Part shown: one piece after another, positions 1 to 8,002 of the stretch | Position numbering within the stretch: position 1 is the stretch's first letter | How the letters are laid out: each line of letters starts with the position of its first letter | DNA from: Psychroserpens burtonensis DSM 12212 | GTDB taxonomy: Bacteria > Bacteroidota > Bacteroidia > Flavobacteriales > Flavobacteriaceae | Assembly: GCF_000425305.1 (NCBI RefSeq) | Contig: NZ_AUDE01000024.1 | Location: 23,986-87,985 of the forward strand | DNA: 64,000 nucleotides | Direction of reading: 5' to 3' | Program-made: the position numbers and the translations under genes | Notes under the pieces: model-generated | Told to the model about the DNA's origin: nothing | The model's input: the letters and a program-made list of their open reading frames with translations, nothing else | The model's database searches: none

Positions 1-245
1 GTATAAATACAAAACGATTGCCAGATTATCATAGACTTGACTTTTCTAGTACCTATAAATTTAAGTTTTCAAAAACGAGTAAGCTGAGAGCTAAAGTGGG
101 TTTATCTATTCGAAACGTCTATAATAAAACTAATTTTATTAGTCGAGAATATCGCGGAAATAACAATTTTAATGGAGATATCGAAACGATTGATAAGTTT
201 TCATTAGGCTTTACACCTAATCTAATGTTTAGGTTGTATTGGTAA
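1..245 (+). CDS. TonB-dependent receptor, C-terminal fragment (cut by window start)
   Basis: The reading frame is open from the first bases, so the gene begins upstream of the window. About 80 residues remain. They alternate polar and hydrophobic residues as in outer-membrane beta-strands (for example VGLSIRNVYNKTNF) and end in aromatic Trp after FRLYW, the usual terminal beta-signal of an outer-membrane barrel. Position and composition fit a TonB-dependent receptor, which imports siderophores, glycans or similar ligands. A DUF2141 gene follows convergently, a common companion of such receptors in Bacteroidota. The N-terminal plug cannot be seen, so the substrate is unknown. Confidence 0.7.
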   Translation, partial: INTKRLPDYHRLDFSSTYKFKFSKTSKLRAKVGLSIRNVYNKTNFISREYRGNNNFNGDIETIDKFSLGFTPNLMFRLYW

Positions 246-325
246 CTAATTGATAATAGAAAGAACCTCTTAACAAGGCTCTTTCTTTGACTAAATAATT
301 GATTTGTTGACTTATACTATTTGTT

Positions 326-793
326 TTAGAATCTAATTGATAATTTTAAATCTTCTTTATCCACATTAAATTTTGCATCGTCATAGTTTGGAGGTCCAAA
401 ACTTCTTGGGTTATTTGATGTTCCGTAAGATTCTTTAGGCATACCGTTAGCTTCAAAATCTAATTTATTGTTTCCGTTTGCGTCGTGCATTACCATAACA
501 GCATATTCTCCTGGTTGTACGTTTTCAAAAGTAATAGTTGCTGTTCCGTCTTTAATTTCGGATGCTGCATTTTGAACTCCAGCACCTTTCATAAAGTTGT
601 CTTTTGTGTTTAGTGATACTAGTATTTTACCATCATCACTTTTCGCGTTTTCTATAGTTACAGTTATAGTTTGTCCTTTTGCTTCTTGAGCAAACCCTAA
701 AGTTGATACTAGCATTAATACGATAGATAAGACTAAAGTTTTACTTACAAGAGTTCTGTAATTCTTAATTAGTTTGTGAATTGTTGATTTCAT
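326..793 (-). CDS. DUF2141 domain secreted protein
   Basis: A 155-residue protein with an N-terminal hydrophobic segment ending in FAQ around residue 36, read as a signal peptide. The rest matches DUF2141: an early beta-strand TITVTIENA, then a GEYAVMVMHDANGNNKLD segment with an Asp/Asn-rich turn, and a Gly/Pro-rich tail (GPPNYDDAKF). The family is small, beta-rich and exported; its function is not established. It is convergent with the receptor fragment at the window edge and is transcribed from the 280-bp gap at 794-1076. Confidence 0.85.
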   Translation of the reverse strand: MKSTIHKLIKNYRTLVSKTLVLSIVLMLVSTLGFAQEAKGQTITVTIENAKSDDGKILVSLNTKDNFMKGAGVQNAASEIKDGTATITFENVQPGEYAVMVMHDANGNNKLDFEANGMPKESYGTSNNPRSFGPPNYDDAKFNVDKEDLKLSIRF

Positions 794-927
794 AATAGGT
801 TGTTTTAAATGGTTAACTAAAGCTATGTTTAGCAGGATTGTTTGTTATTGATGATTCAAAGATCTTACTTAATTAGATAATTGCGAAAAGAGACTAACCC
901 AACTGTAATTTTTTATAGATGAGTTGT

Positions 928-969
928 AAAAAAGAGGTATATCACTAAAAAAATGATATCCTCTTTTTT
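928..969. other. A/T-flanked hairpin in a divergent intergenic gap
   Basis: AAAAAAGAGG-T-ATATCA (928-944) pairs with TGATATCCTCTTTTTT (954-969), with one bulged T. This gives a stem with A/T runs on both sides, so it resembles a bidirectional intrinsic terminator. It lies between two divergently transcribed genes, where no terminator is expected. It could be a leader attenuator or the relic of a lost gene. Confidence 0.55.
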
Positions 970-1076
970 AGGGCTAATTATTTACTAATAATTATTCTCT
1001 TATTACTTTTAACAGGAGTAGAAAAAAACATCAATCACTCTAAGTTATATAACTTTATTTTATTTTAGTAGAAAAA

Positions 1077-1925
1077 ATGGAAGTTAAACGTACTGTGGAG
1101 AACTTTGTGAAGACTAAGAAGTTGATGACAATGGTTGCAATGATCACTTTTATTTTATTTTTAGTAAGTTGTTTAAATAAGACTGCTACGCAAACAGCTT
1201 CCAATACGCCCGATTATTGTCAATTAAATTTAGAGACACCTAACTCTCAATCTAATGTAGATGGTGCGTTTAATGCGCAAATGACGCTCGTGCCATTAAC
1301 GATTGATGGTTGTAGTAAAGATTCAATTTGGAAAAGTGCAGATTGGTATAGTATGAATTATGTGTGGTTGGGCGAACCTGTTGATTCTACGGATTATCAT
1401 GGACGATTCAAATTAGCTTGGGATAGCCAGTTTTTATATATTTTGGTAGAAGTTATAGATGAACACCTCAGTCCCACGCTCGCAAATGGAAAATAAAATT
1501 ATTGGAAAGGCGATTATGTAGAGGTGTTTCTTGATGAAGATAGATCTGGAGGGATTCACCAGTATAATCATCAAGCTTTTGCTTATCACGTGTCTACTGA
1601 AGGTCATGTAATTGACAAAGGCGCATCACAAGAAACCATTTTTTTTGATAATCATATTGAAGTTGTGAGGTTCCAAGAGGAAAATAGACATCTCTGGGAG
1701 ATGGCTATTAAACTTTTTGATGATCAATTTGATGAAAACTCTACAGATAACGTGCCAGTGAAAATTTTAAATAAAAAAAGTATTGGGTTTTCAATAGCTT
1801 ATGGAGATAATGATGGAAACAATAATCGTGAGAATTTCATGGGCTCAAAAATGACCCACGGGATTAATAATGATGATGGCTATATTAATTCTGATGTGTT
1901 TGGCAGTATCTTATTTATAGAATAA
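1077..1925 (+). pseudogene. CBM9-like (carbohydrate family 9) lipoprotein gene with one in-frame stop
   Basis: Two open stretches, 1077-1496 and 1524-1925, are in the same frame and are separated only by a TAA at 1494-1496. Read through, they give about 282 codons. There is a lipoprotein-like signal (FLVSC near residue 32), then a family-9 sugar-binding-like beta sandwich: AWDSQFLYILVEVIDEH before the stop, NYWKGDYVEVFLDEDRSGG right after it, and ENRHLWEMAIKLF later. The conserved core spans the stop, so this is one gene with a nonsense mutation, not two genes. The family binds polysaccharide outside the cell or is part of a secreted sugar-active enzyme. The stop could also be a sequencing error. 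Confidence 0.75.
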
Positions 1926-2045
1926 GTTTAAGTAATTGCTTTTAACAATTACTTCCTCAATTTTTAGTCCATTTACTATTCTACTAGAAACGTATTCTTT
2001 TATTTAGTTTTTCAATTGTTATTTATCTTTTGTTTTTAAAAATTA

Positions 2046-2759
2046 CTACACTCTATCTATCATAGAGATGGTATTTAATATACAATGAGCAATAATTAGT
2101 GGCCATAAATTTCGTCCAAATTTAACGTATCCTATTCCCATAACTAAACCAATAAGTCCAACTGTTATTGATCTTTCTGATAAATTGTGTGAGTGTCTAA
2201 AACCAAAAATTATTGCTTGTAAAAGCACAGCAAGAGCTGTAGCTATAGACGTTTTTGAGAATAATTTTTCTAGCCAATTCAATAAGAATCCTCTATCTAA
2301 TAATTCTTCTAACATTGATTCAACTAGAACTGCTGGTATGATTGTCAAAAAAAGTAACCAATTCCCTTTTAGATTTCCAAATTTAGATACAGAATTTTTA
2401 GAATAATTATTTGATTCTAAAGAAAAAGGTAATTGGTCTTTTACAATTTGAAAAAGTAGTATTACTGATACTGTTGCTAATAAAATTCCAATAGAGACTA
2501 ACAACATTTTTTTGATGTTCTTAGGTTTGCTAAGGCCTAAGTCTTTCCAAGAAACATTGCGAACCCTCATCCTCCAAGTGGCAACGACCAAAGTTGAAAA
2601 CGACCAAAAAAGACCATTTATAATGAAACTGATACTCGGGAAATATATTTCTCGTATGAGAAACATTACGGAGATGTAAATAATTAGGTCTAATAAAATT
2701 CCTTTATGATTAGCGGGAGTAATTAAGTTCTTTGGAATTTCTTTTTGTTTAGAAGTCAT
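2046..2759 (-). CDS. CPBP family intramembrane metalloprotease
   Basis: A 237-residue polytopic membrane protein with the signature residues of the CPBP (CAAX protease/bacteriocin-processing, Abi) family: EELLDR at about 151-156, FRHSH near 187-191, and a third His in AHCILNT near 225. These residues normally bind the metal and catalyse cleavage inside the membrane. Several hydrophobic segments surround them. Members process prenylated proteins or confer self-immunity to bacteriocins; the substrate here is unknown. No bacteriocin gene is visible nearby. It stands alone with long gaps on both sides. Confidence 0.9.
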   Translation of the reverse strand: MTSKQKEIPKNLITPANHKGILLDLIIYISVMFLIREIYFPSISFIINGLFWSFSTLVVATWRMRVRNVSWKDLGLSKPKNIKKMLLVSIGILLATVSVILLFQIVKDQLPFSLESNNYSKNSVSKFGNLKGNWLLFLTIIPAVLVESMLEELLDRGFLLNWLEKLFSKTSIATALAVLLQAIIFGFRHSHNLSERSITVGLIGLVMGIGYVKFGRNLWPLIIAHCILNTISMIDRV

Positions 2760-3218
2760 ATAATTTTTTATTTGACGCTATTATTTACAGGCGGTTATGC
2801 GTTAAGGATTCAATTTACATTATTAATTTTTATGTTTCTTATTTATGTGCTAAGGTTTTATATGCATTGAGGGAATTAAGTGTAATACATTTACTGACAG
2901 GTAAGTAATTGGTTTAGCTCATGAAAACCGAATTATATATCGAGAATTATTTGGAGTGCTTATTTTTATGAGTTGTCTTGTAATAAGGACTTAATTATAT
3001 ACACATTAAGTCTACAGACTTCGCAAAACCACTAATTATTTGTTTTCAGAATACATGGGTAATTGGAAGGGTAATGATACTCATTAGCTAATATTTAATT
3101 ATGATGTATTGCTAAGCTGAAGATTTATTTTTAATAATTAATAATTCTTTTTAAGAACTAGTTTTATCTTGAGCTTAAGTATTATCTTTAAAAAGACTTA
3201 TTAAATAAGAGATATGTC
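2760..3218. other. 459-bp intergenic region without a convincing gene
   Basis: An AT-rich gap between divergent genes. Near the CPBP start, at about 2787-2812, the minus strand reads TTAACGCATAACCGCC. This resembles the TTAACGCAACTAAC tail of the dispersed repeat at 5246-5350. A 16-codon open stretch starts at the ATG near 2919 but ends too early to be called a gene. Nothing else recognisable was found. Confidence 0.4.
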
Positions 3219-3224
3219 GTGACT

Positions 3225-4400
3225 ATGGAAAATGATTTAAATTTTTACAAAGATATTTCTAAAAATAATTTACCACTTACAGAACTTTTAAAAAATGATA
3301 GTTTATTTTACAATGTCCCTGAAAATTGGTATATAGTCATAACAGACATAGAGAATTCTACAGATGCTGTTTCTAAGGGTTTACATAACGATGTTAATCT
3401 GAGTGCTACAGGCAGTATCATTACAGTTTTAAACACTTTGAAAACTGTAGACAAAACAATTAAAATTCCTTATTTTTTTGGAGGGGATGGTTCTACGTTT
3501 CTTGTCCCAACTGCTGTATTAAAGCCGGTCTTATTGGCCTTGAATAATTACAGTCAGCATATTAAAAAAACCTTGGAGTTAAATTTACGAGTAGGGCAAT
3601 TAGAGGTCGGCAAAGTTTATAAGGACAACGTTACATTAAAAATCACTAAAATTAGACATAATAAATATCTTACTACTCCTGTAGTTTTAGGTAATGGATT
3701 GAAATATGCAGAACGAACAATTAAGGACAGTTTTAAACCTAATTTGATAAGCGCTAAACAAAATATAAAACTTAATTTGGAAGGAATGGAATGCAGATGG
3801 GATGAAATTTACCCTAATCAAATAGATAAAAAGGTGATATGTCTTCTGGTAGATTGTGCTATGGAAAAACAACAAGCCCAAGTATATGGAGCCATTATGA
3901 AAGAAATAGATTTGATTTTTGGCGATTTAGAAAAACGTAATCCAATTTCTACAATTAAATTGAAACTAAATACGTCTTTGGCGAAAATTAGAAAAGAAAT
4001 GTATACCAAAATCGGAAAATATCAACTTACTTATTTAGCAAGTAGTTGGTTAGTTACTAAGATTGGAGCGTTTTATTTTAAATTTTTTAAAGCAGGTAGA
4101 TTATATAAATATAGAGTTGTCCAATTGTCAGATACGATAATGCTAGATGGTTTTCTAAATACCGTGATTTCTGGAACAGATCAACAAATAGCTAGTTTGA
4201 AAAGTTTCCTCGATGATTTAGAGTTTAATAAAACAATTATATATGGTATGCATGTCACTCATGCTTCTATAATGTCTTGTTATATAGAAGATAGAGAAGA
4301 AAAACACATTCACTTTGTAGATGGTACAGAGGGTGGTTATACAAGTGCAGCAATTATGTTTAAGGAAAAGCTTAAAAAATCACAATTTAGACAACCTTAA
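3225..4400 (+). CDS. DUF3095 family protein (nucleotide-cyclase-like fold)
   Basis: A protein of about 391 residues. I prefer the ATG at 3225 over the in-frame GTG at 3219. The N-terminal third has a VITDIENSTDAVSKG segment (about 37-52) and FFGGDGSTFLVP (about 84-95). Their spacing recalls the metal-binding Asp strand and the GD turn of class III nucleotidyl cyclases, and the whole length matches DUF3095. No biochemical role is established for the family; the cyclase comparison is my inference. There are no signal peptide or membrane segments, so it is cytoplasmic. It is monocistronic, with long gaps on both sides. Confidence 0.8.
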   Translation: MENDLNFYKDISKNNLPLTELLKNDSLFYNVPENWYIVITDIENSTDAVSKGLHNDVNLSATGSIITVLNTLKTVDKTIKIPYFFGGDGSTFLVPTAVLKPVLLALNNYSQHIKKTLELNLRVGQLEVGKVYKDNVTLKITKIRHNKYLTTPVVLGNGLKYAERTIKDSFKPNLISAKQNIKLNLEGMECRWDEIYPNQIDKKVICLLVDCAMEKQQAQVYGAIMKEIDLIFGDLEKRNPISTIKLKLNTSLAKIRKEMYTKIGKYQLTYLASSWLVTKIGAFYFKFFKAGRLYKYRVVQLSDTIMLDGFLNTVISGTDQQIASLKSFLDDLEFNKTIIYGMHVTHASIMSCYIEDREEKHIHFVDGTEGGYTSAAIMFKEKLKKSQFRQP

Positions 4401-4414
4401 ATTATGATATTATA

Positions 4415-4739
4415 TTAGCGAGTAATTAATACTATTGTTAGTGTTTGCATTTTCACAATATAGAAATCATATTTGTTTAGCCTCTTTTGTTTAGGAGCTT
4501 TAGCTTGGTCTTTATTTGTGTCTTTACTTTTTGTCTTCTTAATTATAGATGAATGCTTATCAAATTTAGTAATAAAATATATTTCTATTTGTCTACCTAT
4601 AAAAATAGTATAATCTGTTTGATAATGGTTAGTTGGAAATGCATTAGTTAAATGAAATTAGCGAGAGAGTAATCCATAGGATGCTTTGGGAACCAAGTAG
4701 AATCAAGCAATTTGGTATACGCGTCTTTGTTAGTTGTAT
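4415..4739 (-). pseudogene. Possible decayed 3' gene remnant
   Basis: Immediately downstream of the P-loop kinase gene the minus strand has two protein-like stretches in different frames. One reads LLDSTWFPKHPMDYSLANFI and then stops. The other runs open for about 80 codons from just after that point, through DYTIFIGRQIEIYFITKFDK and a Lys-rich part, to the stop at 4415-4417. There is no usable start codon. This fits the tail of a gene that lost its 5' part and took one frameshift. I do not recognise the family, and chance open frames in AT-rich DNA cannot be excluded. Confidence 0.35.
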
Positions 4740-5228
4740 TTACTCGGTAATAATTATACCATCAGTAATTTCTTTTTCAGTTGGTTTTTCAAACCAACTT
4801 TCCATAAAGTCAAAATTTTCTTGACTTACTTTAAATTCGAATGTGGCTCCTTTTTCATTATTTCTTTTCAATACTCTTTTAAGCCGAGTTTCTTTTGAAA
4901 TATCCAAAAAGTGAATTTTTGTGTCGTAACCATTAGATTTAGAAAATTTTCTAAATTTTTCTCTATGCTCAAATTTTGATAACCCTAAGTCTAGAATGGA
5001 ATCGGTTTTTGAATTTTCCAATTGTTGAACTAACTCCATTATTATTTTTTCTGCTCTATCAATTCTTTCAAGAAACCATTGCAGTCCGTCGTTTGGTTTT
5101 TTGTCGGCAAGAAATAGTGACTTATTCCACTGGTCAATTGAAAAAATAATTCCGTTCGTTTTACTTTTTAATTCCGCTGAGTATGTTGTTTTTCCTGAAC
5201 CTGTATTTCCTGTTATTAAATGTATCAT
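4740..5228 (-). CDS. P-loop kinase / AAA_33-type ATPase
   Basis: A 162-residue cytoplasmic protein beginning directly with a Walker A loop, GNTGSGKTT at residues 7-15. A basic lid-like region follows (KETRLKRVLKRNNEKG, about 111-126). The size and layout match the AAA_33/zeta-toxin-like group of small kinases, which includes polynucleotide-kinase-like and nucleoside-kinase-like enzymes. The phosphate acceptor cannot be told from sequence. No antitoxin gene is adjacent, so a toxin role is unsupported. The start lies 18 bp from a perfect 10-bp inverted repeat that belongs to the dispersed repeat upstream. Confidence 0.8.
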   Translation of the reverse strand: MIHLITGNTGSGKTTYSAELKSKTNGIIFSIDQWNKSLFLADKKPNDGLQWFLERIDRAEKIIMELVQQLENSKTDSILDLGLSKFEHREKFRKFSKSNGYDTKIHFLDISKETRLKRVLKRNNEKGATFEFKVSQENFDFMESWFEKPTEKEITDGIIITE

Positions 5229-5245
5229 TTTGTTTCTCTATACTG

Positions 5246-5350
5246 CGCAACTAACGTATTTGTAAATTGTTAGTTGCGTTAACTAGGACTAAGTTAGCAA
5301 AAGAAAATGAACTAGAAGTAAGCCTAAAAGGATTTATAGTACACAAAGAA
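5246..5350. repeat. Dispersed intergenic repeat, copy A, with perfect 10-bp hairpin
   Basis: CGCAACTAAC (5246-5255) and GTTAGTTGCG (5269-5278) form a perfect inverted repeat. The adjoining 5283-5345 aligns with the gap at 35098-35165: both contain TAG(C/T)AAAAGAAAA, then GA(A/G)C(T/C)AGA, then GGATTT. A shorter match is at 21682-21720. All three lie shortly upstream of a minus-strand gene start. This is an element family of unknown function. Confidence 0.55.
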
Positions 5351-5386
5351 TGCGATATTAATTATATAGTTTTCTGGTTATAGTTT

Positions 5387-6115
5387 TTATTTCTTCGGAA
5401 GGTATAATTCCATTTCATTAAATTCAGCCATGTCTAAATGACCCATTTTACGTTCATCTTTTGTAATTAGATGTAGATGTAAAAAAGAGTCATGATGAGT
5501 GAAAACTCCTTTATGTTCGGTTGAAAAGAAACCTATAATTACGACCTCTTCATTTTTTAAATTATAATTTGTTTGCCCTTTGTGCGCCTCTTCTGGTGAG
5601 GACACGTGAGTTCCTTTCGGTAAGTTTTGGATATGTATGATTGCTTTTGATACGTCTCCTTTTAATTTAAACGCAAATGGCCGTTTGTATTCAATTGTTT
5701 TCTCGTCAATGAATTTTTCCAAGTCTTGTATTGACTTAATACCTGAAGGTAAATCAATTTTGTGCCATTCAGTTACATTTCCATAAACGAAAAACGGTGC
5801 AGATACATCAAAGTTTTTTTCGACTTTCATTGTAGAATCTGTTAATACTTCTGATACATAGGCTTGTCCGTCATTGATCAGAATTTCTCCTGTCAAGTAG
5901 CTCTCAGGTCCAATACCATAAAGACCTTTTTGGTTTGTAATAGAATCAAGATTTATAATACCTTCCAACTCTCCTTTCCACATTACATTTTTCATAGCTC
6001 CAGTAATTTTAATATCAGAGTATGTTTCTAGTTCTAAATTAGTCGATTTAGTATTTTGGTTACAGGAAACCAATACAATCAAAAAAAGTCCGAATGATAT
6101 ATGTTTTATTTTCAT
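5387..6115 (-). CDS. Alpha-acetolactate decarboxylase-family lipoprotein
   Basis: A 242-residue protein with a lipoprotein signal (LIVLVSC, Cys18), so it is predicted to be exported and lipid-anchored. The mature part matches the acetolactate decarboxylase fold: GLYGIGPESYLTGE (about 64-77) carries the conserved Glu residues. HLHL (His213, His215) and GHLD (His226) supply the three His zinc ligands. The known enzyme converts acetolactate to acetoin in the cytoplasm or outside the cell in some Gram-positives. An outer-membrane or periplasmic lipoprotein version could act on another alpha-keto acid. No acetolactate synthase gene is adjacent. Confidence 0.85.
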   Translation of the reverse strand: MKIKHISFGLFLIVLVSCNQNTKSTNLELETYSDIKITGAMKNVMWKGELEGIINLDSITNQKGLYGIGPESYLTGEILINDGQAYVSEVLTDSTMKVEKNFDVSAPFFVYGNVTEWHKIDLPSGIKSIQDLEKFIDEKTIEYKRPFAFKLKGDVSKAIIHIQNLPKGTHVSSPEEAHKGQTNYNLKNEEVVIIGFFSTEHKGVFTHHDSFLHLHLITKDERKMGHLDMAEFNEMELYLPKK

Positions 6116-6299
6116 TGAATATGATTTGTTTATAATATATGCTTATGATGCGATGTGTGTCTTTGGATGGGCTATTAAAAGTATAAAACTCAGTTATAAA
6201 ATCTACAAGAATTTTTTAGATACACACAGATCTAGTTGCAGTTTATAAACGTTGTTTGACATGGTTTTTATTTCTTTAAAACTTTATCGTTGACGATTA

Positions 6300-7259
6300 T
6301 TATACCTTTTTTTCTCGGTTATTATTGTTTATAAAATCGGCATTCGTTTTATTTAATGGTTCATATTCTTTTAAATGAATGGAATTAAATTCAGATTTAA
6401 CCATCTCTAATTTAGACGGACTTGTAAACATCATTGCGTAAGCTTCTTTTAATGAGCGACTTTTTGTCACATCTATGCAGATGTCTTTCCATTCATGAAA
6501 ATTCAAAGTAATGGGATTATATGAATTGATAGGTTTAGTAAGGCCGTACACTGCTTGTTCCTCTTCTGCTTGAAAGGTTCCAAATATTCGGTCCCAGATG
6601 ATAAATGTCGATCCAAAGTTTTTATCTAGGTACTTCTCGTTTCTTGAATGATGAACTCTGTGATGAGACGGTGTGACAAATATATATTCTATTGGAGCAG
6701 GTAATTTTCTAATATATTCAGTATGAATCCAAAATTGATAGAGTACTTCAATTTGATGACATATAAAAAAAAGGACAGGGTCAAATCCCATCAAAACGAT
6801 AGGAATAAAAAAGATGATTTTAATATGTTGTGTCCAGCCCAACCTAAAAGACACAGACCAGTTATATTTTTCAGAATTGTGATGTGTAACATGAGTTGCC
6901 CACCAAAAACGATTAACATGCGTTAATCTATGCGACCAATATCTACAAAAATCAATAGATATAATACAAAGAATATAGGCCCACCATTCTCTTGGAATAC
7001 TCCAAGGAACTATATTATAGAAAAACAGAATTATCCCATAGATTCCTATTTTTAATAAAGCAGAGATACTAACATTAACAAGGCCAATACATGTCGCTGA
7101 TAAGGTATCTAAGCCATCATAATAATCTTTTTTTTGAATAATTGTGAGGACCCATTCCAATACAACAAGTAAAATCATTGGAATTGCCGCAACTTGGATA
7201 ATGTCAAACCCTACAAGTTGGTCTAACAGCATTTCCATAGTTAAAGGATTTTCTTTCAT
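6300..7259 (-). CDS. Sterol desaturase / fatty acid hydroxylase superfamily membrane protein
   Basis: A 319-residue protein with four to five membrane segments and the full His cluster of the di-iron fatty acid hydroxylase superfamily: His110-x3-His114 (WSHRLTH), His123-x2-His126-His127 (HVTHH), His179, then SHHRVHH at about 198-204. Members use O2 to hydroxylate or desaturate lipids in the inner membrane. Homologues in Bacteroidota act on fatty acids, carotenoids or hopanoid-like lipids; the substrate here is not evident. It is monocistronic, with a 740-bp gap upstream. Confidence 0.9.
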   Translation of the reverse strand: MKENPLTMEMLLDQLVGFDIIQVAAIPMILLVVLEWVLTIIQKKDYYDGLDTLSATCIGLVNVSISALLKIGIYGIILFFYNIVPWSIPREWWAYILCIISIDFCRYWSHRLTHVNRFWWATHVTHHNSEKYNWSVSFRLGWTQHIKIIFFIPIVLMGFDPVLFFICHQIEVLYQFWIHTEYIRKLPAPIEYIFVTPSHHRVHHSRNEKYLDKNFGSTFIIWDRIFGTFQAEEEQAVYGLTKPINSYNPITLNFHEWKDICIDVTKSRSLKEAYAMMFTSPSKLEMVKSEFNSIHLKEYEPLNKTNADFINNNNREKKV

Positions 7260-8002
7260 ATGGGGAACATTATGTTTTTTTGAGAATCTTTGCTACACAG
7301 CATAACAAATTGAGCTTCTCTAATTGAATGTGCTTTTTTTGAAAAATAAGGTTTTTAGTTATAATTATACTGATAAAGGTTAAGTAAATTATTCCTAATT
7401 TAGGAATCTACATATCTATAATTATTTTTATATACTGTGGTTGTATATAGCTACTGCGTTTGGAAAGGTCTATACCCATGTAATGAGTAAGTCTATATAA
7501 ATAACATATAAAATAAGTAGATCTACTAAATCATCAATATACATATCCTTTTGCAAACTTATGATAAAGGTTTGTAAAGGGGAATCAGTCTAAAAATGCT
7601 CAGAATTCTAATTATGCATTTTAAAAATGTCTTATTCATATTCTTGCGTAGCGCTTTTTTGGTGCCTAATTTTCAATTTGAAAGGTACATTGAAACATCT
7701 AATTACTATTTTCGTTTTTATATATGATTTTATTAAATTATATAGCCTCCTTTTCAGGACGGGTCATAACTACGGTAACGAGTTGTTTTACACTAAAGAT
7801 AAAAAATTTGTGCATTCTATACGTGTGCGAGGTATTACAACGTATTTTTTATTAATTTCTATGTTTTTAGTACATAAATAGCAGTTTTATTTACCTGTAA
7901 AATAGGGTTATTATGCACAGTAGTATTGTGGAAAAAGAGAGAGTCTTAATAGGTCTATATTTAATATTTGATTTCCGAATTTACAAGCCAATCTACTTAG
8001 AA
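7260..8002. other. 743-bp gap with no supported gene
   Basis: This is an AT-rich region upstream of the desaturase gene and downstream of the MoxR module. An 84-codon open frame at 7627-7881 (+) begins MSYSYSCVALFW. It is hydrophobic, low in charge, has no family resemblance I can see, and lacks a convincing start context, so I do not call it. No hairpin, repeat or RNA gene was recognised. Confidence 0.5.

Noticed and set aside
1524..1925. Separate 133-residue gene
   Set aside because: Same frame as the preceding stretch and part of one CBM9-like domain; treated as one broken gene.
2046..2759. CPBP protease as bacteriocin immunity
   Set aside because: No bacteriocin precursor, ABC exporter or leader peptide gene nearby.
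4740..5228. Zeta-toxin / toxin-antitoxin system
   Set aside because: The Walker A fold fits, but no antitoxin-sized gene is adjacent and no toxin-specific motif could be confirmed.
7627..7881. 84-codon hydrophobic open frame on the plus strand
   Set aside because: No family resemblance, low charge, biased to Phe/Leu/Ile as expected from AT-rich DNA, and no neighbouring operon.
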